NCBI RefSeq assembly: GCF_040706555.1
Contig: NZ_JAPDRH010000002.1
Location: 1,532,674 to 1,596,673, forward strand
Length of the DNA stretch: 64,000 nucleotides
Direction: 5' to 3'
Origin: Lentisalinibacter salinarum
Lineage (GTDB): Bacteria; Pseudomonadota; Gammaproteobacteria; Steroidobacterales; Woeseiaceae
The notes under the pieces were generated by a model, which had not been told where the DNA came from, searched no databases, and saw nothing but the letters and a program-made list of their open reading frames with translations. Below are positions 50,887 through 59,156 of the stretch, piece by piece. Made by a program: the position numbers and the translations under genes. Position 1 is the first letter of the stretch. Every line of letters starts with the position of its first letter.

Positions 50887-52341
50887 TCAGACGGCTCCCC
50901 GGCGCGCCTCGAGGTGCAGGCGGACCTCGTGCGCCTTCTCCTCGGTGATCGAGTAGGTGGAGATCACCCAGATCGCGACGGCCGAGGCCGCCGCCGGGAT
51001 GAAGGCATCACACAACCGCATGAGGTAGATGGCGCGGTCGGTCTGGTTGCCGCCCAGCTCCACTTCGAATCCGGTCGCATTCAGCAGGAAACCGCTCGCC
51101 GCGAGCGCCGCGGCCATGCCCAGCTTGACGACCCACCAGAAGATAGAGCCGTACATGCCCTCGCGCCGCTCGTAGGTATTGACCTCGTCGGCGTCCACCA
51201 CGTCGCAGATCATGGCGGGCATCAGCGTGAACAGGCCGCCGAGTCCGAACGCCATCAGGGGGGCGGGCAGCAGCAGCAGCCACGGCACTTCCGGGTTGTA
51301 GCAGACCCACTTCAGGGCATAGCCCACCATGGATACCCCGATGGCGACGAAGAAGGCGCGCCGCTTGCCGATCCGGGTTCCCAACCAAGTGATGAAGATG
51401 ATGACCAGGAACGTCGATATGGCACCGAGCGTCCCCGAGTAGCCGGCGTACTTCGAGCCCAGGCTGGTGTCGCCGCCGAAGACGTAATAGATGATGACGT
51501 AGAACTGGAACGATGCGATCAGCATGAAGCCGTTGAAGACGAGGAAGGTCGCGATGCAGAGCTTCACGAACGGTCTGAACTTCAGCGAAATGGCGAAACC
51601 GCGGAAAAAGTCGAGCATGCTGCGTACGAACGCGCTGCCGGCGATGGCGAGTTCCGCCTTGGGGTCGGCATCCCCGAGGGCAGCCTCCTTGAAGCGCTCC
51701 CGCAGGAAGATGGCGGGCAGGACGCCGACGGCGGCGACGACGATGGCGATGATGATCGCGAGGCCCGCCGCCCCCTGTGCCATGTCGTCGAACCAGGCCT
51801 CGTTCTGCATGATCCAGAGGAACCAGGGTGCCACCACGTAGGCGAGCTGGCCGATGAAATTCTGCACGCCCATCAGGCGGGTGCGCTCGTGATAGTCGGG
51901 CGTGAGTTCGTAGCCGAGCGCCACCCACGGCGTGGCGAACACCGTATAGGCGAGGTAGAAGATCAGCGAGCCGCTGAGGAAGTACCAGAAATAGAACGTA
52001 TCGCTCTTGCCCTCCGGCAGCTGCCAGAGGATCGCGTAGATGATCGCGACGGCGATCGCGCCAACGAAGATGTACGGACGGCGGCGTCCCCACTTCGACT
52101 TCGTGTGGTCCGAGATGTAGCCCATCAGCGGGTCGGTGATCGCGTCGGTGAGCCGGGGCAGGGCACCGAGCAGTCCCACGAGGGCCGGATTCATGCCGAG
52201 GCCCAGGTTCAGCACGATGATCATGCCGCCGATGGCGCCGGCCAGCAGGTTATTGACGAATGCGCCGAGCCCGTAGATGAGCTTCAGCGGAAACGGGATG
52301 CGGTCCTGCGGTGCAGTCTCGTAATGTGCGGCTTCGTTCAT
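50887..52341 (-). CDS. GPH family sugar:cation symporter (MFS)
   Basis: 484 residues from the ATG at 52341 (MNEAAHYET), 12 membrane helices. GPH signatures: YGLGAFVNNLLAGAIG in helix 1, ALPRLTDAITDPLMGYISDHTKSKWGRRRPYI, and the second-half GGLFTLMPAMICDVVDADEVNTYERREGMYGSIFWWVVKLG. These carriers import glycosides, pentosides or hexuronides with Na+ or H+. Divergent from a GH3 beta-glucosidase across a region with a LacI-type operator, so it most likely imports beta-glucan oligosaccharides or glucosides. The frame remains open upstream of 52341, but that extension is antisense to the GH3 gene and not real. Confidence 0.93.
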   Translation of the reverse strand: MNEAAHYETAPQDRIPFPLKLIYGLGAFVNNLLAGAIGGMIIVLNLGLGMNPALVGLLGALPRLTDAITDPLMGYISDHTKSKWGRRRPYIFVGAIAVAIIYAILWQLPEGKSDTFYFWYFLSGSLIFYLAYTVFATPWVALGYELTPDYHERTRLMGVQNFIGQLAYVVAPWFLWIMQNEAWFDDMAQGAAGLAIIIAIVVAAVGVLPAIFLRERFKEAALGDADPKAELAIAGSAFVRSMLDFFRGFAISLKFRPFVKLCIATFLVFNGFMLIASFQFYVIIYYVFGGDTSLGSKYAGYSGTLGAISTFLVIIFITWLGTRIGKRRAFFVAIGVSMVGYALKWVCYNPEVPWLLLLPAPLMAFGLGGLFTLMPAMICDVVDADEVNTYERREGMYGSIFWWVVKLGMAAALAASGFLLNATGFEVELGGNQTDRAIYLMRLCDAFIPAAASAVAIWVISTYSITEEKAHEVRLHLEARRGAV

Positions 52342-52396
52342 TTTTCTTCGTGTGCCCCCCGACAGCACAAAGCCAAGCAGAATATGCTGCGTTAAA

Positions 52397-52426
52397 TTGA
52401 CAGCGCTGTCAAACAGGATCGATAAT
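52397..52426 (+). promoter_or_regulatory. GH3 promoter with LacI-type operator, shared with the transporter
   Basis: TTGACAGCGCTGTCAA at 52397-52412 is a perfect 16-bp palindrome. Its left half is a consensus -35 (TTGACA), followed after 18 bases by GATAAT (52421-52426), giving a good promoter for the GH3 gene; the same TTGACA on the other strand can serve the transporter, with CATATT at a longer spacing. A nearly identical operator occurs before the GH16 gene (56160). The CG-centred symmetry is typical of LacI-family regulators. No lacI-like gene is in the window. Confidence 0.7.
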
Positions 52427-52521
52427 CGATCGACCATTGATTGATGATTAATCGATGATGATTGGCCCGGTGCACGGGCCCGAAAACCGTATCCCCTCAC
52501 CAGGCTCCTGCGAGGTTTCCG

Positions 52522-54756
52522 ATGACGAGCTCCAAGGCCAGGCCCGTCGACCCTGCCGACCCGATCGCCCGGCGCGTCGCCGCCCTGCTGGCGGAGATGA
52601 CGCTGGACGAGAAGATCGGCCAGATGAGTCAGGTCAACGGCGGCGAGAGTTACATTCACGACTACCTCGCCGAGGCACTGCGTGCCGGGCGCGTGGGCTC
52701 GGTGCTGAACGAGGTGGACGTGGACACGGTGAACGAGCTGCAGCGGATCGCCGTCGAGGAGAGTCGGCTCGGCATCCCGCTGCTGATCGGCCGTGACGTG
52801 ATCCACGGCTTCCGCACCATCTTCCCCATCCCGCTGGGCCAGGCCGCGAGCTGGAACCCGGAGCTGGTGGCCGACTGCGCGGCGGTCGCCGCCCGGGAGG
52901 CCGCGGCCGCCGGGGTCAACTGGACATTCGCTCCGATGATCGACATCGCGCGCGACCCCCGCTGGGGCCGTATTGCGGAAAGCCTCGGCGAGGATCCGCA
53001 GCTCGCGAGCACGCTCGGTGCCGCCATGGTGCAGGGCTACCAGGGGGGCGAGGAAGTGGCCGGGCTGTCTGAACCCGGGGCGATCGCCGCCTGCGCGAAG
53101 CACTTCGCCGGCTACGGAGCCGCCGAGAGCGGCCGCGACTATGCCACCGCCAACGTGCCGGAGAACGAGTTGCGCAACGTCCATCTGCGCCCCTTCCGTG
53201 CCGCGGTGGACGCCGGCGTCGCTACCCTCATGACGTCGTTCAGCGAGGTCGACGGCGTGCCGGCCACCGCGAGCGAGTTCCTGCTGGACACGGTGCTGCG
53301 CGGCGAGTGGGGCTTCGAGGGTTTCGTCGTCAGCGACTGGGACTCCATCCGGCAGCTCAGCATCCACGGCCTGACCGCGGACGATCGGGGCTCCGCCTTC
53401 GAGGCGGCACGGGCGGGGGTCGACATGGAGATGCACGGCGATGCCTACCTCTGCCACCTGGCGCAGCTGGTCGAGGATGGTGAGATCGATCCTGCCGGCA
53501 TCGATGCGGCCGTCATGCGAATCCTGACGCTCAAGTTCCGGCTGGGCCTGTTCGAGAATCCCTACACCGACCCCGGCGCCTTCCCGCCCCCGGCGGACGA
53601 GGAGGCGCTGGCCACGGCGAAGCGGGCGGCCCTGCAGAGCGCGGTACTGTTGAAGAACGAGCATCAGGCCCTGCCGCTGTCGACGGCGACCACGCGCACC
53701 CTCGCCGTTATCGGCCCACTGGCCGATGCGCCCCACGACCAGATGGGGACGTGGATATTCGACGGCGACGAGGGTCTCAGCATCACGCCGCTCGAGGCCG
53801 TACGCGAGCACGCGGGCGAGGGTATCGACGTCCGCTATCTGCGGGCGATGGACACCTCGCGCAGCCGGGACACGGCCGCCTTCGACGAGGCCGCGGCGCT
53901 GGCCGCCGACGCCGATGCCGTGCTGCTGTTCCTGGGCGAGGAGGCCATCCTGTCGGGCGAGGCGCACTCCCGCGCGGACATCGGCCTGCCCGGGGCCCAG
54001 GCGGAGCTGGTCGCCCGGGTGCACGAGGCAGGCACGCCGGTGATCGCGGCGATCCTCGCCGGCCGGCCGCTGACGCTGTCCGATGTCGTGGACCGGGTCG
54101 ACGCGATCCTTTACGCATGGCACCCGGGCACGATGGCCGGTCCGGCTCTGGCGGACCTCGTGTTCGGCGTGGAATCGCCGTGCGGCAAGCTGCCGGCCAC
54201 CCTCCCGCGGATGGTCGGTCAGGTGCCGATCTACTACAACCAAAAGAACACCGGCAAGCCGCCCTCGCCCGAGACCGTGGTCCACATCGACGACATCGAC
54301 CCGAGCGCGCCCCAGCTCTCGCTCGGTATGACGGCCTTCCATCTGGACGCCGGCTACACGCCGCTGTTCCCGTTCGGGCACGGGCTGTCCTACTCGACCT
54401 TCGACTACGAGGACATCCGCACCGACGTCGACGAGTTCGCCCCGGGCGGCTCGGTCACCGTCAGCGCGGACGTCACGAATACCGGCGACCGCTCGGCCGT
54501 GGAGGTGGCGCAGCTCTACGTCCGTGATCTCGTCGGCAATGTCACGCGGCCGGTGCGGGAGCTGAAGGGGTTCCGGCGCCTGCGGCTGGAGCCGGGCGAG
54601 CGGACCACCGTCTCCTTCGTCCTCCGGGCGGAGGATCTCGCCTTCTACGGCCGGGACATGCGGCTCCGGACCGAGCCGGGAGAGTTCCATGCCTGGATCG
54701 GCGGCAGCTCGGCGACGGAATTGCAGACCGCGTTCCGGCTGGTCGAGAGCGCCTGA
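52522..54756 (+). CDS. bglX: GH3 family beta-glucosidase (BglX-like)
   Basis: 744 residues from the ATG at 52522, with GAGG 7 bases upstream; a frame-continuous start at 52462 would precede the ribosome-binding site. Three GH3 regions: (alpha/beta)8 domain with the catalytic nucleophile Asp272 in FVVSDWDSI and the KHFAGYGA motif; alpha/beta sandwich with GEEAILSGEAHSRADIGLPG containing the likely acid/base Glu; and the C-terminal fibronectin-like domain (TNTGDRSAVEVAQLYVRD). No signal peptide is seen, unlike many BglX proteins, so it appears to be cytoplasmic and to cut imported oligosaccharides. The LysR gene follows after 6 bp. Confidence 0.94.
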   Translation: MTSSKARPVDPADPIARRVAALLAEMTLDEKIGQMSQVNGGESYIHDYLAEALRAGRVGSVLNEVDVDTVNELQRIAVEESRLGIPLLIGRDVIHGFRTIFPIPLGQAASWNPELVADCAAVAAREAAAAGVNWTFAPMIDIARDPRWGRIAESLGEDPQLASTLGAAMVQGYQGGEEVAGLSEPGAIAACAKHFAGYGAAESGRDYATANVPENELRNVHLRPFRAAVDAGVATLMTSFSEVDGVPATASEFLLDTVLRGEWGFEGFVVSDWDSIRQLSIHGLTADDRGSAFEAARAGVDMEMHGDAYLCHLAQLVEDGEIDPAGIDAAVMRILTLKFRLGLFENPYTDPGAFPPPADEEALATAKRAALQSAVLLKNEHQALPLSTATTRTLAVIGPLADAPHDQMGTWIFDGDEGLSITPLEAVREHAGEGIDVRYLRAMDTSRSRDTAAFDEAAALAADADAVLLFLGEEAILSGEAHSRADIGLPGAQAELVARVHEAGTPVIAAILAGRPLTLSDVVDRVDAILYAWHPGTMAGPALADLVFGVESPCGKLPATLPRMVGQVPIYYNQKNTGKPPSPETVVHIDDIDPSAPQLSLGMTAFHLDAGYTPLFPFGHGLSYSTFDYEDIRTDVDEFAPGGSVTVSADVTNTGDRSAVEVAQLYVRDLVGNVTRPVRELKGFRRLRLEPGERTTVSFVLRAEDLAFYGRDMRLRTEPGEFHAWIGGSSATELQTAFRLVESA

Positions 54757-54762
54757 CGACCG

Positions 54763-55656
54763 GTGGCCGGCCGCTCCAGTATCTCGCTGCGCGGGTTGCG
54801 GACGTTCTGCGTCGCGGCCAGGCACGAGAGTTTCCGCAACGCCGCCGAGGAGCTCTACATCACGGCGTCCGCCGTCAGCCACCAGATAAAGAGCCTGGAA
54901 CAGGAGCTCGGTGAACAGCTTTTCGAGCGCAACGCCCGCGAACTGCGGCTGACGAAGACCGGCCGCTCGCTGTACGAGGAGACCTGGCCGCTGATCGAGC
55001 AGCTGGACGCGGTGGTCGCCGCGTACAAGAAAGACACCCGGCGCCCCTCGATCCGTATGTCCGTGCAGCCGTTCTTCGCCAGCGAATATTTCGTGCCGCG
55101 GCTGAGCGAGTTCACGGCGGCGCATCCGGACATCGATATCGAGGTGGGCACGAGCGACGAGACCGCCGAGACACACCCCGCCGATGCCGACCTGTCGATC
55201 CGCCTGTTCCGCTCGCCGCCCGCGAGCGCCAGGTCGGACCTTCTCATGCCCCTTCGTCTGGTGGTGGCAGGCTCGCCGGAGTTTCGCAAGGAGCTGGCCG
55301 TGAGCCGGAAGCGCATCACCAGCGATTTCCCCGTGATCGTGCACGAGACCCACCCCACCGCCTGGGAGCGCTGGTCGCGGGCCAGCGGCATATCGCTGCC
55401 GAAGGGCAGCAAGGTCACGCGGCTGGACTCGATGATCGCGGTGGTGCGCGCCTGCGAGCGGGGCATCGGCGCGGCGCTCGTGCCCGTGCCGATCGCCGAC
55501 CTCTGGTTCAAGTACGGCAGCATCGTGCGGCTGTTCGAGCAGGAACTCGTCGAGGAAGTGAGCTACTACCTCATCAGCCGCTTCGAGGACGCCGACGACC
55601 CGGCGATCGAACTCCTAAGGCACTGGATTCTCGAGAATTTCACCGAAGGCAGTTGA
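54763..55656 (+). CDS. LysR family transcriptional regulator (GcvA-like)
   Basis: 297 residues, GTG start at 54763. N-terminal winged HTH: LRGLRTFCVAARHESFRNAAEELYITASAVSHQIKSLEQELGEQLFERN. The effector-binding domain follows, with ALVPVPIAD near the end. It is 6 bp behind the GH3 gene and probably co-transcribed, although its targets may be the neighbouring glycan genes or something else. The palindromic operators here look LacI-type rather than LysR-type T-N11-A, so this protein is not an obvious match to them. Confidence 0.92.
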   Translation: MAGRSSISLRGLRTFCVAARHESFRNAAEELYITASAVSHQIKSLEQELGEQLFERNARELRLTKTGRSLYEETWPLIEQLDAVVAAYKKDTRRPSIRMSVQPFFASEYFVPRLSEFTAAHPDIDIEVGTSDETAETHPADADLSIRLFRSPPASARSDLLMPLRLVVAGSPEFRKELAVSRKRITSDFPVIVHETHPTAWERWSRASGISLPKGSKVTRLDSMIAVVRACERGIGAALVPVPIADLWFKYGSIVRLFEQELVEEVSYYLISRFEDADDPAIELLRHWILENFTEGS

Positions 55657-55781
55657 TTTTTTCTCAACCCTGGCGTGAGTTTTCTTCGTTTGTGGACCCA
55701 CCTCCATGGCCCTATCTTGTGTGGCGTCGGTCGAGCAGGCCGGCAGATCGCAAGAAGCACGTTCGCTATGGAGAGTAAGAC

Positions 55782-56018
55782 ATGCGTTTCAATGCCAAAC
55801 GAACCCGTGACCCGTTCCGGTTCAGCCTGAGAGGCAGGGCGGCGATCAATCCGTACGTCATCGTGCCCACGGTGCCCGACGACAAGATCAACGAGGCCTG
55901 GGACGCCCGACTGCGGCGGCCCGTGCCGGTGGAAGCGCCGGAACACCAGCCGGGCACGATGCGCGGATTCGAGAACATCCTCGCCCGCTACTTCGCTCCC
56001 GGGCGGCAGGCCGCCTAG
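55782..56018 (+). CDS. 78-residue basic protein of unknown function
   Basis: Begins MRFNAKRTRDPFRFSLRGR, continues AAINPYVIVPTVPDDKINEAWDARLRRPVP and ends MRGFENILARYFAPGRQAA. Arg/Lys-rich with a Pro-rich middle and no membrane segment. GGAGAG lies 8 bases before the ATG. The reading frame and coding composition look real, but I do not recognise the family. It stands between LysR and the GH16 leader; a stem-loop follows 24 bp after the stop. Confidence 0.55.
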   Translation: MRFNAKRTRDPFRFSLRGRAAINPYVIVPTVPDDKINEAWDARLRRPVPVEAPEHQPGTMRGFENILARYFAPGRQAA

Positions 56019-56041
56019 CGCCGGAGTCCCCTTTTACGCCA

Positions 56042-56070
56042 CAGCCGGCGAGGCCTCTGCTCGCCGGCTG
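56042..56070 (+). terminator. GC-rich stem-loop, possible terminator
   Basis: CAGCCGGCGAG (56042-56052) and CTCGCCGGCTG (56060-56070) form a perfect 11-bp stem with a 7-base loop, 24 bp after the small protein's stop. There is no U run after it, so it is either a weak/Rho-aided terminator or an mRNA-stabilising hairpin. Confidence 0.5.
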
Positions 56071-56159
56071 ACCCTGCCCGCAAGGCCGCACAACCAGGCC
56101 CCGGCCGCCGAAGCAGTGCTATGTCGACAGGATCGGCAGGATTGTGCGTGCCCGTAGAA

Positions 56160-56188
56160 TTGACAACGCTGTCATTTCCTGCTAATTC
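56160..56188 (+). promoter_or_regulatory. GH16 promoter with LacI-type operator
   Basis: TTGACAACGCTGTCA at 56160-56174 matches the operator at 52397 except at one base of the palindrome. TTGACA (56160-56165) is the -35, followed after 17 bases by TAATTC (56183-56188) as the -10. The operator covers the -35 region, so a bound regulator would block polymerase. It suggests co-regulation of the GH16 genes with the transporter and GH3. Confidence 0.7.
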
Positions 56189-56252
56189 TGATACCCGACG
56201 ATCACGATAAAACAACATCCTCACTTCGATGAGGACGATTTTCGGGGGAGCT

Positions 56253-56471
56253 ATGAGACCTAGTAACGACGTGCCGCTGCACGTTGCGCTGCCGCCGGCA
56301 GCGCAGTCGTCCCTGCACGCATCCGCTGACAACGGGCGCGCCGCGCGCTTCTCCCGTGCCGACACGCGGACCGGCCTCGCCTCGACCCCGAATCCCCCGA
56401 CGCGGATCAGCGTCAACCCACGAATCAGCCTCAAGCCTTCGGGCTTTCCGTCTTTGAGGGAGAACCTATGA
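56253..56471 (+). CDS. Possible 72-residue leader ORF overlapping the GH16 start
   Basis: ATG at 56253 has a strong GGGGGAG site 3 bases upstream, and the stop TGA overlaps the ATGATG of the GH16 gene (56468). The product is rich in Pro, Ser, Arg and Ala, with no recognisable motif. It could be a translated leader coupling GH16 expression, or it could be chance in GC-rich DNA. Confidence 0.3.
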   Translation: MRPSNDVPLHVALPPAAQSSLHASADNGRAARFSRADTRTGLASTPNPPTRISVNPRISLKPSGFPSLRENL

Positions 56472-59110
56472 TGCCCGGCCCGCGAGGATTGCCACGCTTT
56501 GTTGCCGCTCTGGCCACCCTGGTGGCGCTGTCTGCCTGTACCCAGGAAGACCGTGACCAAACGCTGGAGCAGGTCGATCCGATCGACATCCCGGTGGCGG
56601 ATACGACGACCCGGACCAACTTCAACATCGCTAACCCGACGCTGGAGATACCGACGACGTTTCCGGTCAGCGACGGCGATCTGCTGACCCTGGTCTGGAG
56701 CGACGAGTTCGACGGCGCAAAGCTCGACCCGGAGACCTGGTTCTTCGAATCCGGCGACGGATCCGACTTCGTCGGCGACGGTGGCATCACCGGCCTGCCG
56801 TCCGGGTGGGGCAACAACGAGCTGCAGTGGTATCTGCCGGACAATGCGCAGCTCGAGAACGGCGTCCTGAAGATCACCGCCCGCCGCGAGACCGTGGGCG
56901 ATTTCGATTACACGTCGGCGAGGATCACTACGCGTGACCGCTTCGCATTCAAGTACGGCCGTATCGAGGCGAGCATCAAGTTCCCGTCCGGACAGGGCCT
57001 GTGGCCCGCATTCTGGATGCTGTCCCAGGACAGCCCGTACGGCAGCTGGGCGGCGACCGGCGAGATCGACATCGTCGAAGCCGCCAACCTGGACGGCCAG
57101 CCCGGCCCCGGCGGCGTCGGCGGCGGCAACAACATCTTCGGTACGATCCATTACGGCGGCGAGTTCCCGGCCAACCAGTTCTCGAGCGTCGACTACACGC
57201 CCTCCGAAGACGTGACCGGCGGTTTCAATACCTATGCCCTGGAGTGGGACGAGTTCGAGATCCGCTGGTATTTCAACGGCGTACTGTACGCGGTGCAGAA
57301 TTCCTGGTTCTCGACGGCAGCGCCCTATCCGGCGCCCTTCGATCAGCCGTTTCACATCCTCCTGAATCTCGCGGTGGGCGGCGACCTTCCCGGCGCGCCG
57401 AACGGTTCGACGCCGTTCCCGGCGACGATGGAGGTGGACTGGGTCCGCGTGTATTCGGGCGAGGAGGTCGAGGTGGAGCCGGCCGATCCGGGCATCATTC
57501 CGGAGGTCGTGATCAGTGCCGCAGACGGCTCGGCGCCGGACCTGACGCCCACTTTCGAGACGTTCGGCTCGGGTAGCACCTTCAATCAGAATTTTGCAGG
57601 GGACAACTCCTACGCCAACGTAGTGCAGGTCACGGTCGGAGCCGGCTATGGAGGCGGTACGCTCGCACAGCTCGGCCTGACGGGACTGACGCCCGGTTTC
57701 GCGACCGGCTATGACGAGTTCCTGTTCAAGGTCAAGGGTCTCGACACGGACAACACCATCGTCGCGAAACTGGAAGAGCCTTTCCCCGGGACGTCGGTTC
57801 CCGTCACCGTAGACCTGACCGCTCCGCCCGCCGGCGTCACGGTGACCGATCTCGGTGACGGCTGGTCGCAGGTGGTCATTCCGGTGGCTGCCTACGGGGA
57901 CGTCTCCACCTTCAGTCAGATCGTGTTCGAGACGCTGGTCGGGGCCTATCCCGAAGGTCACCGGTTCTTCCTCGCGGACATCGGCTTCAATATCGACGAC
58001 GGTACCGGCGGCGGTGACACCGGTGGCGGTGACGGCCATGGCACGGGTACGGCCGGTGTGTTCACGGAGACGGCGACAGAATCGACCATTACGGTAACGA
58101 GCATTACCAATAGTGCCGATTTCGGCGGTAACAACACCGTCGCCGATCCCAACAGCACGGCGATCCCCGCATTCGAGGGCAGCGTCGTCCTGTCGATCGA
58201 TTACCAGGACACCGGCTCTACATTCGGTGGTGTGATCCTCAATTTCGGCGGTGTCGACCTGACGGCATACGACACGCTGAATTTCACGATCGATACGACG
58301 GGGATTGCCGGGTTGGCAGACCTGACGATCCAGATCGAGCCGCCCGGTGCGGGGGCAGACGGTACCAAGGTTCTTCTGTCGGGTTATGCCCCGGTCGCCA
58401 CATCGGGCAACTGGGCGACCTATGCGATCCCGTTGGCCGATTTCCCGGTGACCAACCTGGCTGCTGCCGACAACCTGGGCTTCTGGAATCCGATCGGTGG
58501 CGGTGATGAGCTCGTATTCGGCACGCTCTACGTGGATGACGTTTACTTCTCTACGGAAGGCGGGACCGGTGGCGGTGGCAACGGCGGTGGCGACGGCGGT
58601 GGCGGCGGCCCCGGTGCCGGCGACCTTGCCGTAAACGGCGGCTTCGAAGCCGGTGATCTGTCGGGCTGGGCTCTGTTCCCGGTCAGTGCGGATCCGAACG
58701 AGCAGACGGTCGTCACGACGAATCCGAAGTCGGGCACTTTCGCGGGGCGTATCAACAATACGGCGCCGGGAACCGCCTCCATCATCAAGCAGGCGAATCT
58801 GGCGCCGGTTGAAATCGGCCAGACCGCCACGGTGAGTTTCTCGGCACGGGGCAGCTTCGGGCCCGGCGGCGTCGCTTTCGCCGAGTTCTTCACCGAGCTG
58901 GACGGCGAAGGTACGTCGAGCGCCCAGATTCTCGGTGGAGGCCCTCTGGCTCTGGATGCCGATCCGAATGTATGGGCCGACTTCCAGTTCGTGGTCCCGA
59001 TATCTACAGACGTCTCGGGCGGCATAACCCTGCAGTTGACGGCCACTACGGGCGGCGCAGGCAGTTTTGCAGATGTCTACTACGACGACGTCTCCATCGT
59101 GATCAATTAA
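56468..59110 (+). CDS. GH16 endo-beta-glucanase (laminarinase-like) lipoprotein with accessory modules
   Basis: 880 residues. Lipoprotein signal with lipobox LSAC (Cys24), so it is anchored to the outer membrane or periplasmic face. GH16 domain about 65-338, catalytic motif GEIDIVEA with nucleophile Glu199 and acid/base Glu204 (the ExDxxE form of beta-1,3-glucanases). After it come an A-type module (about 355-515), a Gly/Asp linker, a C-type module (about 522-700), a glycine linker and a CBM4-like jelly roll (about 718-880). A and C also occur in the next gene. It likely cuts laminarin to oligosaccharides. It has GGGAG before the ATG and follows the LacI-type promoter at 56160. Confidence 0.92.
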   Translation: MMPGPRGLPRFVAALATLVALSACTQEDRDQTLEQVDPIDIPVADTTTRTNFNIANPTLEIPTTFPVSDGDLLTLVWSDEFDGAKLDPETWFFESGDGSDFVGDGGITGLPSGWGNNELQWYLPDNAQLENGVLKITARRETVGDFDYTSARITTRDRFAFKYGRIEASIKFPSGQGLWPAFWMLSQDSPYGSWAATGEIDIVEAANLDGQPGPGGVGGGNNIFGTIHYGGEFPANQFSSVDYTPSEDVTGGFNTYALEWDEFEIRWYFNGVLYAVQNSWFSTAAPYPAPFDQPFHILLNLAVGGDLPGAPNGSTPFPATMEVDWVRVYSGEEVEVEPADPGIIPEVVISAADGSAPDLTPTFETFGSGSTFNQNFAGDNSYANVVQVTVGAGYGGGTLAQLGLTGLTPGFATGYDEFLFKVKGLDTDNTIVAKLEEPFPGTSVPVTVDLTAPPAGVTVTDLGDGWSQVVIPVAAYGDVSTFSQIVFETLVGAYPEGHRFFLADIGFNIDDGTGGGDTGGGDGHGTGTAGVFTETATESTITVTSITNSADFGGNNTVADPNSTAIPAFEGSVVLSIDYQDTGSTFGGVILNFGGVDLTAYDTLNFTIDTTGIAGLADLTIQIEPPGAGADGTKVLLSGYAPVATSGNWATYAIPLADFPVTNLAAADNLGFWNPIGGGDELVFGTLYVDDVYFSTEGGTGGGGNGGGDGGGGGPGAGDLAVNGGFEAGDLSGWALFPVSADPNEQTVVTTNPKSGTFAGRINNTAPGTASIIKQANLAPVEIGQTATVSFSARGSFGPGGVAFAEFFTELDGEGTSSAQILGGGPLALDADPNVWADFQFVVPISTDVSGGITLQLTATTGGAGSFADVYYDDVSIVIN
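57520..57990 (+). repeat. A-type module copy in the GH16 protein
   Basis: Protein-level repeat: FGSGSTFNQNF, LAQLGLTGLTPGFATGYDEFLFKVKG, GDGWSQVVIPVAAY, FETLV...FFLADIGF. The same pattern (FGSGS/FGSDA, FxPGFAxGY-type loop, FKVKG, NGWxQVSxPV, LLxDxGF) occurs twice in the next gene at about 59815-60235 and 60310-60750. Reads as a beta-sandwich, perhaps sugar-binding. Confidence 0.7.
58028..58562 (+). repeat. C-type module, copy in the GH16 gene
   Basis: First of three copies of a roughly 178-residue module that begins AGVFTETATESTITV and ends GTLYVDDVYFSTEGG. Nearly the same sequence occurs twice in tandem in the next gene (61257 and 61797). Galactose-binding-like/CIA30-like fold by pattern (YDTLNFTID, LTIQIEP, WATYAIPLADF), likely glycan-binding. 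Confidence 0.85.
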
Positions 59111-59156
59111 ACCCGGGAATCGAGTTCCTACCAGATTCTTTGCAGAGAGTTCCCTC

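Larger units (their letters stand above)
56019..56467 (+). other. Leader region of the GH16 gene
   Basis: 449-bp gap. It holds the stem-loop at 56042-56070, the operator/promoter at 56160-56188, a TCCTCA/TGAGGA hairpin at 56218-56235, a possible leader ORF at 56253-56471, and a small hairpin with a TTCG loop (AAGCC-TTCG-GGCTT, 56433-56446) about 20 bases before the GH16 start. No other gene seen. Confidence 0.5.

Noticed and set aside
50876..50960. ATG overlapping the arsC stop, possible fourth ars gene
   Set aside because: The frame closes after roughly two dozen codons and shows no efflux-pump sequence; treated only as a possible remnant.
52397..52412. LysR binding site for the regulator at 54763
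   Set aside because: LysR sites have T-N11-A architecture; the CG-centred palindrome fits the LacI family better.
52342..55353. Upstream extension of the GPH transporter to 1488 residues
   Set aside because: The part beyond 52341 is antisense to the GH3 gene; the transporter's own start fits helix 1.
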